DNA from: Clostridium aceticum
GTDB lineage: Bacteria > Bacillota > Clostridia > Peptostreptococcales > Natronincolaceae
Assembly: GCF_001042715.1 (NCBI RefSeq)
Contig: NZ_CP009687.1
Coordinates: 921,418-985,417, forward strand
Reading direction: 5' to 3'
Length of the DNA stretch: 64,000 nucleotides
In this document: piece by piece, positions 32,287 through 41,610 of the stretch
Numbering within the stretch: the first letter of the stretch is position 1
Layout: each line of letters begins with the position of its first letter
The notes under the pieces: generated by a model
Database searches by the model: none
The model's input: only the letters and a program-made list of their open reading frames with translations
What the model was told of the DNA's origin: nothing
Translations under genes and position numbers: made by a program

Positions 32287-34437
32287 GTGGGACTTACGCA
32301 CCAATCAACGGGAAAAGGCGCATTAGATGAAATGTTTAATGTACAACTTAACTCTCCCGATGAAATAGTGATTGCTCTGGCGGGTAATCCTAATACGGGA
32401 AAAAGTACAGTATTTAACAGTTTAACAGGGCTGAACCAACACACCGGAAACTGGCCAGGAAAAACCGTCACCAATGCACAGGGAAGGTATGCTCATAAGG
32501 ATAAAAAATTTGTATTAGTGGATTTGCCAGGAACCTATTCTTTGTTGGCAAATTCTGTGGAAGAAGAGGTAGCAAGGGACTTTATATGTTTTGGTAAGCC
32601 TCAAGCAACTGTTGTAGTAACAGATGCTACATCCTTAGAGAGAAACTTAATTTTGGTGTTACAAATTTTAGAAATAACAGATAAAGTAGTGCTGTGTGTC
32701 AACCTTATGGATGAAGCCAAAAGAAAGGGAATAGAAGTTGATTTACAGGGGCTATCTGAAAGTTTAGGTGTTTCAGTGGTAGGAACCAGTGCTAGAGATG
32801 GTGTAGGTCTAGAGGAATTAAAGGATACAGTTTATAAGGTGGCTTTAGGAGAAATTAGCTTAAAGCCTAAGAAGATACACTATGGAAAAGAGATAGAAGA
32901 AGTACTGCAAACAATTGAAGGCAAGATGGAAAAAGTAGTAGAGGATCAAATCAACAGTCGATGGGTAGCTCTCCAACTCCTTAATGGAGATACTAAAATT
33001 CTACAATCTATAAACACTTATTTAAAGGAACAAGAATTGAACTCAGAAGGTTTAGAAGGTTGTATAAAAGAGGGGGAGGAGTTTCTTAAAAAAGAAAATA
33101 TAAAACAAGAAGAAAATCAGGATAAAATTGTTGCTGCTATTGTAAAAGAAGCTGAAAAAATCCACAAGAAGACTGTCCTTATCAAAAATGAAAAGTATAA
33201 TGAAATGGATAGAAAAATTGATAATATATTAACATCTAGAGTATTTGGAATCCCTATTATGATAGCATTACTGGGGATAGTTTTTTGGATCACCTTAGAG
33301 GGAGCAGAGTATCCAGCAGAAGCCTTAGCTACTTTCTTTTCTGCCATGGAGCAACCTATATCAAACTTTGTTTTAGGATTAGGAGTACCAGATTGGCTGC
33401 ACGGCATGTTGGTATTTGGGGTATATCGAACCTTATCATGGGTTGTAGCAGTAATGCTGCCTCCAATGGCGATATTTTTCCCTTTGTTTACTTTACTAGA
33501 AGATTTAGGGTATTTGCCTCGGGTAGCTTTTAATTTAGATAACTTCTTTAAGAAAGCTTGTGCACATGGTAAACAGGCGTTGACCATGTGTATGGGATTT
33601 GGGTGTAATGCAGCAGGTGTTATTGCCTGTAGAATTATCGATTCTCCTAGGGAAAGACTAATAGCTATTATCACCAATAATTTTGTACCTTGTAACGGTA
33701 GGTTTCCTATTTTGATTTCTATGGCGGTTATTTTTATAGGGGGATCCGCTACAGGCATCAGCCAATCCTTTATAGCTACACTTTCAGTGTTAGGAGTAAT
33801 TATTTTAGGGGTTGTTTTGACACTTGTTGTTTCAAAGATTCTATCCAAAACAATTTTAAAAGGATTGCCTTCTTCCTTTACATTGGAATTACCTCCCTAT
33901 AGAAAGCCACAAGTGGGAAGGGTTTTAGTTCGATCCATACTAGACAGGACTCTATTCGTATTAGGAAGAGCTATTATGGTAGCAGCACCTGCAGGCATTG
34001 TTATTTGGATAATGGCAAATATTATGGTCGGCGATATAAGCATATTAGATCATTGTGCCGCTTTTTTAGATCCCTTTGGTCGCTTAATTGGTATGGATGG
34101 GTATATCATTATGGCCTTCATACTAGGGCTTCCTGCTAATGAAATTGTTATACCTATTATTGTTATGAGCTATTTGTCTACAGGTGCTATGCTGGAACTA
34201 GACAGTTTAGAAGCCTTGAGAGAGCTACTTATAGATAATGGATGGACTTGGTTGACAGCAGTATGTGTTATGATTTTTACATTGTTACATTTTCCTTGTG
34301 GTACTACAATGCTGACAATAAGGAAGGAAACCCAGAGTAAGAAATGGACCTTTGCTTCCTTCATGATACCAACAGTTACTGGTGTGTTTGTCTGCTTTAT
34401 TGTAGCTCAGACTGCTAGGTTGTTAGGACTAGTATAG
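32287..34437 (+). CDS. feoB: Ferrous iron transport protein B
   Basis: Fe2+ permease with an N-terminal G-protein domain. GTG start with AGGAGGG upstream; 716 residues. The G1 box GNPNTGKST, the G3 box DLPGTYSL and the G4 region NLMDEA are visible in residues 30-160. After a helical region come membrane spans with the gate motifs ITNNFVPCNGRFP and GLPANEIVIPI. The extra charged stretch around 260-310 with many K and E is the linker. Transcribed with feoA; FeoC is absent. Confidence 0.95.
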   Translation: MGLTHQSTGKGALDEMFNVQLNSPDEIVIALAGNPNTGKSTVFNSLTGLNQHTGNWPGKTVTNAQGRYAHKDKKFVLVDLPGTYSLLANSVEEEVARDFICFGKPQATVVVTDATSLERNLILVLQILEITDKVVLCVNLMDEAKRKGIEVDLQGLSESLGVSVVGTSARDGVGLEELKDTVYKVALGEISLKPKKIHYGKEIEEVLQTIEGKMEKVVEDQINSRWVALQLLNGDTKILQSINTYLKEQELNSEGLEGCIKEGEEFLKKENIKQEENQDKIVAAIVKEAEKIHKKTVLIKNEKYNEMDRKIDNILTSRVFGIPIMIALLGIVFWITLEGAEYPAEALATFFSAMEQPISNFVLGLGVPDWLHGMLVFGVYRTLSWVVAVMLPPMAIFFPLFTLLEDLGYLPRVAFNLDNFFKKACAHGKQALTMCMGFGCNAAGVIACRIIDSPRERLIAIITNNFVPCNGRFPILISMAVIFIGGSATGISQSFIATLSVLGVIILGVVLTLVVSKILSKTILKGLPSSFTLELPPYRKPQVGRVLVRSILDRTLFVLGRAIMVAAPAGIVIWIMANIMVGDISILDHCAAFLDPFGRLIGMDGYIIMAFILGLPANEIVIPIIVMSYLSTGAMLELDSLEALRELLIDNGWTWLTAVCVMIFTLLHFPCGTTMLTIRKETQSKKWTFASFMIPTVTGVFVCFIVAQTARLLGLV

Positions 34438-34490
34438 TGATTTTGTTCCAGTAAGTTGAAGTATCAGAGAGCAAATTCTATTCTACCCAG

Positions 34491-34544
34491 TATGAGTCAC
34501 TAACACAAAAGTTGATTGAAGAACTTTTGTGTTAGTGACTCATA
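34491..34544. repeat. Perfect 23-bp inverted repeat (hairpin)
   Basis: TATGAGTCACTAACACAAAAGTT (34491-34513) is repeated as its exact reverse complement at 34522-34544 with an 8-nt loop. No T run follows on either strand, so it is not a standard terminator. Between this and the next gene is a second hairpin at about 34630-34672 (AGCTCTAAA...TTTAGAGCT) that may end feoB transcription or another transcript. The rest of 34438-34819 shows no ORF. Confidence 0.8.
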
Positions 34545-34819
34545 CAAAGAAGAGATTACTCAGGGGGAGGAAGAATTATATAAGTATGAAGGCTATAGAA
34601 ATTTATAATATCTTTTTATTTGATAAGCTTTTAGCTCTAAAAACTCTCTTAAACGAGAAGTTCTTTAGAGCTTTATTATTACATATTTAAATTTTCAGAA
34701 AACATCTTGCAAAAATGGCAAAACTTCCTTATAATAAACATAAAGAAACAAAAACAAACACAAACAAACAATAAGAAGGTTTAAAATGTTAAATTAAAAC
34801 AACCTGGGGGTTAAAACTA

Positions 34820-35587
34820 ATGTTACCTGCTGAAAGAAGAAAAATAATAACTGATCATTTAAAAGAGCACGGGAAGGTAATCGTGGAGGATTTGGCAGAG
34901 GTATTAAGTGTATCAACTATGACCATAAGAAGAGATTTACAGATCTTAGAAGAAGAAGATATCGTTACAAGAACCTATGGAGGGGCTGTATTAAAGGAGC
35001 CACTAATAAAGGAAGTACCTTATAAAGATAAGGCAACAACGAACATAAGCATAAAAAGAAAGTTAGCGCTATATGCCTCTAGTTTGGTACATGAGGGGTA
35101 TACGGTGATCTTAGATGCTGGCACTACAAATATGGAGATAGCGAAACAATTGGTGAATAAGAAGGATATCAAGATTGTTACCAACGATGTAATGATTGCA
35201 GCCTTTTTGTATCCTTATGAAAATATAGAGGTTTATTGTTGTGGTGGATGTATTCAAAAATCTACTGGTGCTGTCATTGGTTCTAATGCAAGAGATTTCT
35301 TTAAAGATGTATTAGCGGATATAATTTTTATAGGAGCTAATGCTGTTGATTTGAAAAGTGGCATTACTACACCTACCTTAGATAAAGCAAAACTGAAAAA
35401 GCAAATGCTCCAAGCGGGGGAAGAAAAAGTTTTAGTATGTGACAGCTCGAAGTTTGGAAAAAAAAGTTTTGCAAAGGTATGCTCTTTAGAGGAACTAGAC
35501 TTAATTATTACAGACACTGACCTAGAGTTAGAAGCAGTAGATGTATTGAAGACAAAGAAAGTTGCCATCGAAAGGATAGAAAAATAG
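34820..35587 (+). CDS. DeoR family regulator of the threonate operon
   Basis: A 255-residue repressor with an N-terminal DeoR helix-turn-helix (RRKIITDHLKEHGKVIVEDLAEVLSVSTMTIRRDL) and a C-terminal sugar-phosphate isomerase-like sensor (VILDAGTTNMEIAKQL, CDSSKFGKKSF). Such proteins respond to phosphorylated sugars. The gene stands 25 nt before the kinase gene and so probably regulates its own operon. The inducer would be an intermediate such as threonate phosphate; inferred. Confidence 0.9.
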   Translation: MLPAERRKIITDHLKEHGKVIVEDLAEVLSVSTMTIRRDLQILEEEDIVTRTYGGAVLKEPLIKEVPYKDKATTNISIKRKLALYASSLVHEGYTVILDAGTTNMEIAKQLVNKKDIKIVTNDVMIAAFLYPYENIEVYCCGGCIQKSTGAVIGSNARDFFKDVLADIIFIGANAVDLKSGITTPTLDKAKLKKQMLQAGEEKVLVCDSSKFGKKSFAKVCSLEELDLIITDTDLELEAVDVLKTKKVAIERIEK

Positions 35588-35612
35588 CAGAACTGCAAAT
35601 GGGGGAGTATAT

Positions 35613-36926
35613 ATGTCTAGAATAATAGTAATAGCCGATGATTTGACGGGTGCCAATGCTACAGGGGTTTTGTTAGCAAGAAGGGGATTCAAATCTGCTA
35701 CCTACTTAAATTTACAAAACTTTTCTGAAGAAAAGAATAACTTTGATACTATTGCCATAAGTACAGATAGCAGGGGTATTAGTCGAGAGTTAGCCTATGC
35801 ACGAGTGGTGGAAATAGTAAAGGTCTTTAAAAACAAAACGATTAGCATGTTTAGTAAAAGAATTGACAGTACCTTGAGAGGAAATATAGGAGCAGAAATA
35901 GAGGCTGTGTTAGACACCTTAGATAAAGAAGAACTAGCTATTGTCGTAGCTTCTTTTCCTTCCTCTGGCAGAATAGCGGTAGGGGGATATCTCATGGTTA
36001 ATGCTATTCCCTTGGAAAAGACAGATGTAGCAAAAGACCCTAAAACTCCCGTAGATACTTCCTGTATTATAGAATTGATCAGCAATCAAACAACTTATGA
36101 GGTTGGTTTTATTCCCTTAAAGGAAGTTTTGAAGGGAAAGAATAGCTTAAAAGATAGAATTTTACAGGAAAAGAGAAGTGGCAAAAGGATAGTGATTATA
36201 GATGCAGCAACAGATGAGGAAATAGAAGCGATAGCTAAGGCTGCAACTGCTACAAAACTATCGATTGTTGCGGTAGATCCAGGGCCTTTTACCGCTGCTT
36301 TAGCTAAAACTTTACTAGGGCAATCCAGTGTAATACCTGGGAAAAAAGTGATGTTTGCAGTAGGAAGCGTTACCAACAACACACAGAGACAGTTAGAAGA
36401 ATTAAAGTTAAAGCATACACCACTAATTGCAAAAGTAGATCCTGAAGCACTTATTTATCCAGAAAGGAAGGAAGAAGAGATCCATAGAGTAGTGACAACG
36501 CTTCTATCTCAAATGAATCAATATGAAGTGTTAGGAGTCACAACTAATGGTAGCAGCATCTTAAACTTAAAGGAAATCAGCAGAAGTCTAAATATATCGG
36601 AAGATGATGTGACTCAAAGAATAGCTGAGGGATTAGCAAAGATAACAGAGAATACAATGCGATTAAGTAAAGGTTTAATCGGTGCTTTATATACCAGCGG
36701 GGGGGATATTACTGTAGCAGTGTGTAAAGAACTGAAGTCTGCTGGAATAGAAGTAAAGGACGAAGTATTGCCTTTAGCTGCCTATGGGCGAATTATTGAT
36801 GGTCAATACAACAATATGCCTATTATAACGAAGGGTGGCCTAGTGGGGGGAGATACCGCTATGATTGATAGTATTGAATATCTACTAACAAAGATATCTA
36901 ATGAATATCATATAAATTTAGACTGA
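35613..36926 (+). CDS. dtnK: Four-carbon acid sugar kinase (D-threonate kinase type)
   Basis: A DUF1537-family kinase of 437 residues: IVIADDLTGANATGVLLARRG and RIDSTLRGNIGAEI form the N-terminal domain, SGGDITVAVCKELKSAGI and TKGGLVGG the C-terminal nucleotide-binding domain. Known members phosphorylate D-threonate or D-erythronate at C4. Next to a PdxA2-type dehydrogenase and without OtnC-type aldolase or DenD, D-threonate is the likely substrate. GGGGGAG precedes the ATG. Confidence 0.85.
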   Translation: MSRIIVIADDLTGANATGVLLARRGFKSATYLNLQNFSEEKNNFDTIAISTDSRGISRELAYARVVEIVKVFKNKTISMFSKRIDSTLRGNIGAEIEAVLDTLDKEELAIVVASFPSSGRIAVGGYLMVNAIPLEKTDVAKDPKTPVDTSCIIELISNQTTYEVGFIPLKEVLKGKNSLKDRILQEKRSGKRIVIIDAATDEEIEAIAKAATATKLSIVAVDPGPFTAALAKTLLGQSSVIPGKKVMFAVGSVTNNTQRQLEELKLKHTPLIAKVDPEALIYPERKEEEIHRVVTTLLSQMNQYEVLGVTTNGSSILNLKEISRSLNISEDDVTQRIAEGLAKITENTMRLSKGLIGALYTSGGDITVAVCKELKSAGIEVKDEVLPLAAYGRIIDGQYNNMPIITKGGLVGGDTAMIDSIEYLLTKISNEYHINLD

Positions 36927-36947
36927 CAAAGAAAGGGGATATTTAAC

Positions 36948-37946
36948 ATGAAAATACCAGTGATAGGAATACCAATGGGAGACCCTGCAGGAATAGGGCC
37001 AGAAATTGTAGTAAAGGCATTAGCAGTAGAAGAGATTCATAAGTTATGTAAAGCTGTTGTTATAGGAGATAAATCCACACTATTGCAGGCAATGGATATC
37101 TGCGGTGTTGATTTAGAAATAAAAGTAATCTCCCAAATAAATGAAGGAGATTATCGAGAGGGTATTTTAAATTTAATAGACTTAAAAAATGTTGAGATAG
37201 AAAACCTCAAATTTGGAAAAGTGCAAGCAATGGGGGGAAAAGCGGCTTTTGATTATATTAAAAAATCTGTAGATTTAGCAAAGTCAGGAGAGATAGATGT
37301 TCTTGCCACTACGCCTATAAACAAAGAAGCCTTAAAAGCTGCAAATATTCATTACATTGGTCATACTGAAATATTAGCGGATTTAACCAATACCAATGAT
37401 CCATTGACTATGTTTGAAGTAGATAAACTTAGAGTATTTTTCTTATCACGTCATGTATCTTTAAGAGAAGCTTGTGACTTAGTAAAGAAAGAAAGAGTTT
37501 TCGATTATATACAGAGGTGTTATGCAGCATTAGAGCGGTTGGGTATTCATGGGGCAAAGCTAGCTGTTGCAGGGTTAAATCCACATAGTGGGGAAAATGG
37601 TCTTTTTGGCAGAGAAGAGGTAGATGAAATCAATATTGCTATTGAAGAAGCCCGTCAAAAGGGGATTGATGTAGTAGGTCCAGTACCTGCTGACTCAGTA
37701 TTTCACTTTGGTTTAAAGGGAAACTTTGATGCAGTATTATCCTTATATCATGATCAAGGTCATATTGCCACAAAAATGGTAGACTTTGAAAGAACAATAT
37801 CTCTGACAAATAATATGCCATTTTTAAGAACTTCTGTAGATCACGGAACAGCCTTTGATATAGCAGGTACAGGGAAAGCCAGTGCTGTCAGCATGATCGA
37901 AGCTATTAAAGTAGGGGCAAAATATGGATCTTACTTTAAAAAATAA
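36948..37946 (+). CDS. pdxA2: 4-phospho-D-threonate dehydrogenase (PdxA2 type)
   Basis: A 332-residue member of the 4-hydroxythreonine-4-phosphate dehydrogenase family: [14 protein letters not shown] start, [59 protein letters not shown] and [13 protein letters not shown]; the histidines are those of the metal site. In the known pathway PdxA2 oxidises and decarboxylates threonate 4-phosphate to dihydroxyacetone phosphate. No other vitamin B6 gene is near, which supports the catabolic role. Confidence 0.88.
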   Translation: MKIPVIGIPMGDPAGIGPEIVVKALAVEEIHKLCKAVVIGDKSTLLQAMDICGVDLEIKVISQINEGDYREGILNLIDLKNVEIENLKFGKVQAMGGKAAFDYIKKSVDLAKSGEIDVLATTPINKEALKAANIHYIGHTEILADLTNTNDPLTMFEVDKLRVFFLSRHVSLREACDLVKKERVFDYIQRCYAALERLGIHGAKLAVAGLNPHSGENGLFGREEVDEINIAIEEARQKGIDVVGPVPADSVFHFGLKGNFDAVLSLYHDQGHIATKMVDFERTISLTNNMPFLRTSVDHGTAFDIAGTGKASAVSMIEAIKVGAKYGSYFKK

Positions 37947-37998
37947 CTACTCCTATCCTTCCATCACCAATAATAATTTTTATAAAAGCCTGAAGCAC

Positions 37999-38110
37999 TA
38001 GTGTTAACTTAAGCCATAAATTATCATCCTGAGGGAGCAAAGCGAAGTCGGAGGATCTTAGAATTAAGAAAGTTCTTCGTTATTTCAAGATCCTTCGCTA
38101 TGCTCAGGAA
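37999..38110. repeat. MITE-like repeat, copy 2 of 3 (degenerate right end)
   Basis: Contains GTTAACTTAAGCCATAA, ATCATCCTGAG, AGCGAAGTCGGAGGATCTTA and TTCAAGATCCTTCGCTATGCTCAGG in the same order as copy 1 near 13.9 kb. The right terminal repeat is eroded. It separates pdxA2 from the gntP gene. Confidence 0.8.
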
Positions 38111-38196
38111 AACGTTTTTAGTCTAAAAGTTCTTAGACCCTCTAGTGTTTGAGCACTGAAGAAGGAACTTTATAATAAAAAAAAGGAGGAGATGAA

Positions 38197-39573
38197 ATGG
38201 AATTAGCAGTTTCGGGAGGTCAGATGGTTTTAGGATTAGTATTGGGTATTATTTTATTATTAACCTTAATCCTTAAAACAAAGGTACACGCATTCTTAGC
38301 ATTAATTATTTCAGCTGCTGTAACAGGTTTAGTTGGTGGGATGCCGGCAAATGGCGTGGTTGGGTCCATCACAAGAGGTTTTGGTAACACGCTAGGCAGT
38401 ATAGGTATTATTATAGGTTTTGGTGTTATGATGGGACAGTTATTTGAGGCATCTGGTGCTGCTGAAAAAATGGCAAAGACTTTTATTAAGGTTCTGGGAA
38501 AAAAGAGAGAGGAACTGGCAATGGCTATCACAGGATTTATTGTATCGATCCCAATTTTTTGTGATTCGGGGTTTGTTATCTTATCACCTCTCGTAAAAGC
38601 AATTTCTAGAAGAACGAAAAAGTCTGTTGTTTCTTTAGGTATTGCTCTAGCATTGGGTTTAGTGATCACCCACTCATTAGTGCCTCCAACGCCGGGACCA
38701 GTTGGTGTTGCTGGAATATTTGAGGTAAGTGTAGGCAGCTTACTGCTTTGGGGAATTGTATTAGCGATTCCTATGACTTTGGCGGGTATGTTATACGGTA
38801 AATGGATGGGAAGTCAAATCTACCAATTGCCAGGGGAAGGGGATACTTGGATTCGTCCAAACTATCAAGACCCAGTTTATGACGAAATAGCTGTAAGTGA
38901 AGAAGAAGTACAGCTGCCATCTACTTTTATGGCTTTTGCCCCTATTTTTATCCCTGTAATCTTAATTTTGCTATCTAATTTATCAAACTTGTTGAGCTGG
39001 GGAGGTAATACAGCTAGTATTATTGCTTTTATAGGTTCTCCCGTAATCGCTGTGGGAATAGGACTATTGGTAGCAATTTTAGGCTTAACAAAGAACTTAA
39101 CCCGTGAAGAAACTATAGAAAAAATGGAGGAGGGGATTCGTTCCGCTGGGATTATTATCTTAGTAACTGGTGGCGGTGGTGCCTTGGGTACTGTGTTAAG
39201 GGAAAGTGGTGCTGGAGATTATTTAGCACAGTTGATCGCTGCTTCTCCTCTACCGGCAATACTAGTTCCCTTCATCGTAGCCTCTGTTGTACGCTTGATT
39301 CAAGGAAGTGGCACTGTTGCTATGATCACTGCTGCTTCTATTACAGCACCAATGCTGGCTAATTTACAGGTAAACCCTGTATTTGCAGCATTAGCAGCCT
39401 GTGTAGGTTCTTTAATTTTTTCTTACTTTAATGATAGCTATTTCTGGGTTGTAAACCGTATGTTAGGTATTAAAGACGTAAAGGAACAGATTAGAGTATG
39501 GTCTGTCACTACTACCATAGCATGGGCAGTAGGACTAGTAGGACTATTAATATTGAATGCTTTATTTGGTTAA
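38197..39573 (+). CDS. GntP family permease (probable sugar-acid importer)
   Basis: A 458-residue membrane protein of the gluconate:H+ symporter family with about 12 spans. Marks are FCDSGFVILSPL, HSLVPPTPGPVGVA and RLIQGSGTVAMITAA. AAAAGGAGGAG precedes the ATG. Located after the kinase and dehydrogenase, it most likely imports D-threonate or a related aldonate. The repeat element upstream may or may not interrupt the operon. Confidence 0.88.
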   Translation: MELAVSGGQMVLGLVLGIILLLTLILKTKVHAFLALIISAAVTGLVGGMPANGVVGSITRGFGNTLGSIGIIIGFGVMMGQLFEASGAAEKMAKTFIKVLGKKREELAMAITGFIVSIPIFCDSGFVILSPLVKAISRRTKKSVVSLGIALALGLVITHSLVPPTPGPVGVAGIFEVSVGSLLLWGIVLAIPMTLAGMLYGKWMGSQIYQLPGEGDTWIRPNYQDPVYDEIAVSEEEVQLPSTFMAFAPIFIPVILILLSNLSNLLSWGGNTASIIAFIGSPVIAVGIGLLVAILGLTKNLTREETIEKMEEGIRSAGIIILVTGGGGALGTVLRESGAGDYLAQLIAASPLPAILVPFIVASVVRLIQGSGTVAMITAASITAPMLANLQVNPVFAALAACVGSLIFSYFNDSYFWVVNRMLGIKDVKEQIRVWSVTTTIAWAVGLVGLLILNALFG

Positions 39574-39607
39574 GATATAATACCGAAATTGAAAAGGTAA
39601 AATAAAA

Positions 39608-39640
39608 AATAGAGGGGAAATTTTTTTCTCCTCTATCTTC
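39608..39640. terminator. Bidirectional terminator between gntP and the yedE operon
   Basis: ATAGAGGGGAAA and TTTCTCCTCTAT pair with A-rich and T-rich flanks on both sides, serving the two convergent transcripts. Confidence 0.75.
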
Positions 39641-39656
39641 ATTTGTTGTAATATAC

Positions 39657-39941
39657 TCACGAGTTTGTACCCATTAATTTCGTAAACCAATTACCTTTTT
39701 CTTGCTTCTGGATTTTGTGGATTTCATCAATCTCAATATGGTGCTCTGTACATAATTTTAGTATCATTTCTCTGTCTTCACAGGGAAATTCAGCGGCTAT
39801 GCCACAGCTAGAACTAACTTGTCTCGGAACTGGCATAAGCTTGATAGGTATATGATTTTCCTTTAAGATTTTTTCGGTGTTTAGGGCATAGTGAGTATTG
39901 TGAAAGGTTAGCACACAATAGTAATTCTTCAAAGTAATCAC
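39657..39941 (-). CDS. DUF3343 protein (selenium/sulfur-carrier-associated)
   Basis: A 94-residue protein with the DUF3343 pattern YYCVLTFHNTHYALNTEKILKENHIPIKLMPVPRQVSSSCGIAAEF: a Cys in SSSCG and a basic C-terminal tail. The family is found with TusA/YedF and YedE and is thought to take part in selenium or sulfur handling. Its ATG directly follows the stop of the TusA-like gene on the minus strand. Biochemical role unproven. Confidence 0.85.
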   Translation of the reverse strand: MITLKNYYCVLTFHNTHYALNTEKILKENHIPIKLMPVPRQVSSSCGIAAEFPCEDREMILKLCTEHHIEIDEIHKIQKQEKGNWFTKLMGTNS

Positions 39942-40154
39942 CTATTTTCTTATATGTAGAGAATACTCTTCGTTGTTTTCTTCTACTTCTACTTGAAACC
40001 CTTGATTTTTTACGAAACGCTTAATATTTTCTACCGCCACCATAGTGTCTACCAAGACCTGTATGGGTTTTCCATTAAAGCCTTCAATGGCTTGTTTTGT
40101 CATGACAACTGGTTCTGGACAAGATCTGCCTCTTGCATCAACGATATTAGACAT
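39942..40154 (-). CDS. TusA/YedF-like sulfur or selenium carrier
   Basis: A 70-residue SirA/TusA-fold protein with the key RGRSCPEPVVMTKQAI segment; the cysteine in CPEP carries persulfide or perselenide in characterised relatives. It overlaps the membrane-protein gene by eight bases and is followed at once by DUF3343. The trio is typical for selenium-using Clostridia. Calls of YedF rest on neighbours. Confidence 0.87.
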   Translation of the reverse strand: MSNIVDARGRSCPEPVVMTKQAIEGFNGKPIQVLVDTMVAVENIKRFVKNQGFQVEVEENNEEYSLHIRK

Positions 40155-41253
40155 TTGTTTCTATTCCTCCTTTTGTATTCAATGTTTCTCTGTGATGGGT
40201 TACAGATTTTACAACCCCATAACCGATAGCTAAAACTACAAAGAGTCCTATGATCACAGCTACTTTACCATTTAAGCCAACTCCCTGAGGGCTTGCTGCT
40301 AGAGAAAAATTATGGGCAAAGGCGGCACCCGCCATGAGACCGAAGATGGTTATAGCAGCATCGGTATCTCCTTCACCTGCTAAAATAGATTGTCTAAGAG
40401 GGCATCCCCCTAGTAAAACAGCAGCAATACCTGCTAAAGTCATACCAAGGAAGTTCCATAGATGATCGCTATGAGCAATAGGCTGATCCTGGAAGCCTAT
40501 TTTAAAAGTATCGAAATTGAAGAGAAGATTTCCTAAAAGTGCAAACACAAATATACCAATAAGTCCCCATAAATAATGATAATCTTTGATCAATAAAATA
40601 TCTCGAATACCTCCAGCGGTACAAAGGCGGGTTCTTTGTAAAACAGCCCCAACAACTAGGCCCGCTGCCAGTGCCAAGACTATAGGTGCTGTCATAGATC
40701 CTGGACCACTTTCACTGAAAAAAATAAAAGCGGGAGCTGCTAAAAGAAAAATTAGTATAGCAATGGCGAAACCAGGTAGAGTATAACCTGAAATAGCGGT
40801 TTGTTTTGTATTTTTTCCTAAGGTGAAGCCTTGTTTTAAAAATTGAATGCCTATCCAAATACCAGCTACATAACCAAATAAACCTAATAATGCATTGAGA
40901 TCACCATTGGCAAGGCGTAAAATCATCCTTAAAGGACAACCTAAGAATACCAAAGCACCAATCATAAGGAAAAAACCCAGTACGAATCGTAATAATGGTG
41001 AAGAACCACCTCTGGACTTAAATTCTCCCTTTATCTTTGCCATGCCAAAGGAACCTAAAATAAATCCAGAAATTTCTGGTCGTAGATACTGTACTGCCGC
41101 TGCTCTATGTAGCCCTAAGCCTCCTGCTATATCTCTAAAAAAACAAGCTACGCAGATTCCCATATTAACAGGATTTCCGAACTTCACCAGAAGTGCAGCC
41201 AGCAGACCAACTAGTCCGCCAGATACAATGATCTTACTTTTACCCTCTTGCAT
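40147..41253 (-). CDS. yedE: YedE-type membrane protein, putative selenium transporter
   Basis: A 368-residue membrane protein with about ten spans and two copies of the YeeE/YedE pattern: CFFRDIAGGLGLHRAA near the N-terminus, LGCPLRMILRLANGDLNALLG, then RTRLCTAGGIRDILL and LGGCPLRQSILAGEGDTDAAIT. The paired GCPLR cysteines are characteristic. YedE family members linked to TusA-like and DUF3343 genes are annotated as selenium transporters; sulfur compounds (thiosulfate) are the alternative. GGAGGTG precedes the ATG. Confidence 0.88.
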   Translation of the reverse strand: MQEGKSKIIVSGGLVGLLAALLVKFGNPVNMGICVACFFRDIAGGLGLHRAAAVQYLRPEISGFILGSFGMAKIKGEFKSRGGSSPLLRFVLGFFLMIGALVFLGCPLRMILRLANGDLNALLGLFGYVAGIWIGIQFLKQGFTLGKNTKQTAISGYTLPGFAIAILIFLLAAPAFIFFSESGPGSMTAPIVLALAAGLVVGAVLQRTRLCTAGGIRDILLIKDYHYLWGLIGIFVFALLGNLLFNFDTFKIGFQDQPIAHSDHLWNFLGMTLAGIAAVLLGGCPLRQSILAGEGDTDAAITIFGLMAGAAFAHNFSLAASPQGVGLNGKVAVIIGLFVVLAIGYGVVKSVTHHRETLNTKGGIETNV

Positions 41254-41610
41254 ATTTACACACCTCCATTGTTAATTTGTTCCAATTATATTATATTTAA
41301 CTTTAGTACAACTTAAAAATAAAATTTAGCGATGCTACTATGGAAGAAAATAGAAAAATTCTATAAATACTACTGTTAGAAATTTTTTCAGTGGGGCATG
41401 GTGATTTTATTCAGAAACCTTGCAAAATTTGTAGTTTTAAAGCGCTAGACGACAAAGTAAGAATGATGTAAAATATACTCATATTGTATGATTAAATCCT
41501 AAATTTTACATAAGAGGAATTTTTTGCCCTAATGTGATAAAAAGGTCCTGTTTTTAAGTGTAAAGGTAGGTGGTGGAAGTATATCACATATTCACTTGGA
41601 GGGTGATCTT

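Noticed and set aside
33117-33848. A 243-codon open frame on the minus strand
   Set aside because: It lies wholly antisense to feoB, has no ribosome site or family resemblance, and its composition mirrors the sense codons.
38220-38669. A 149-codon minus-strand frame
   Set aside because: Antisense to the GntP permease gene; no start signal and no recognisable protein.
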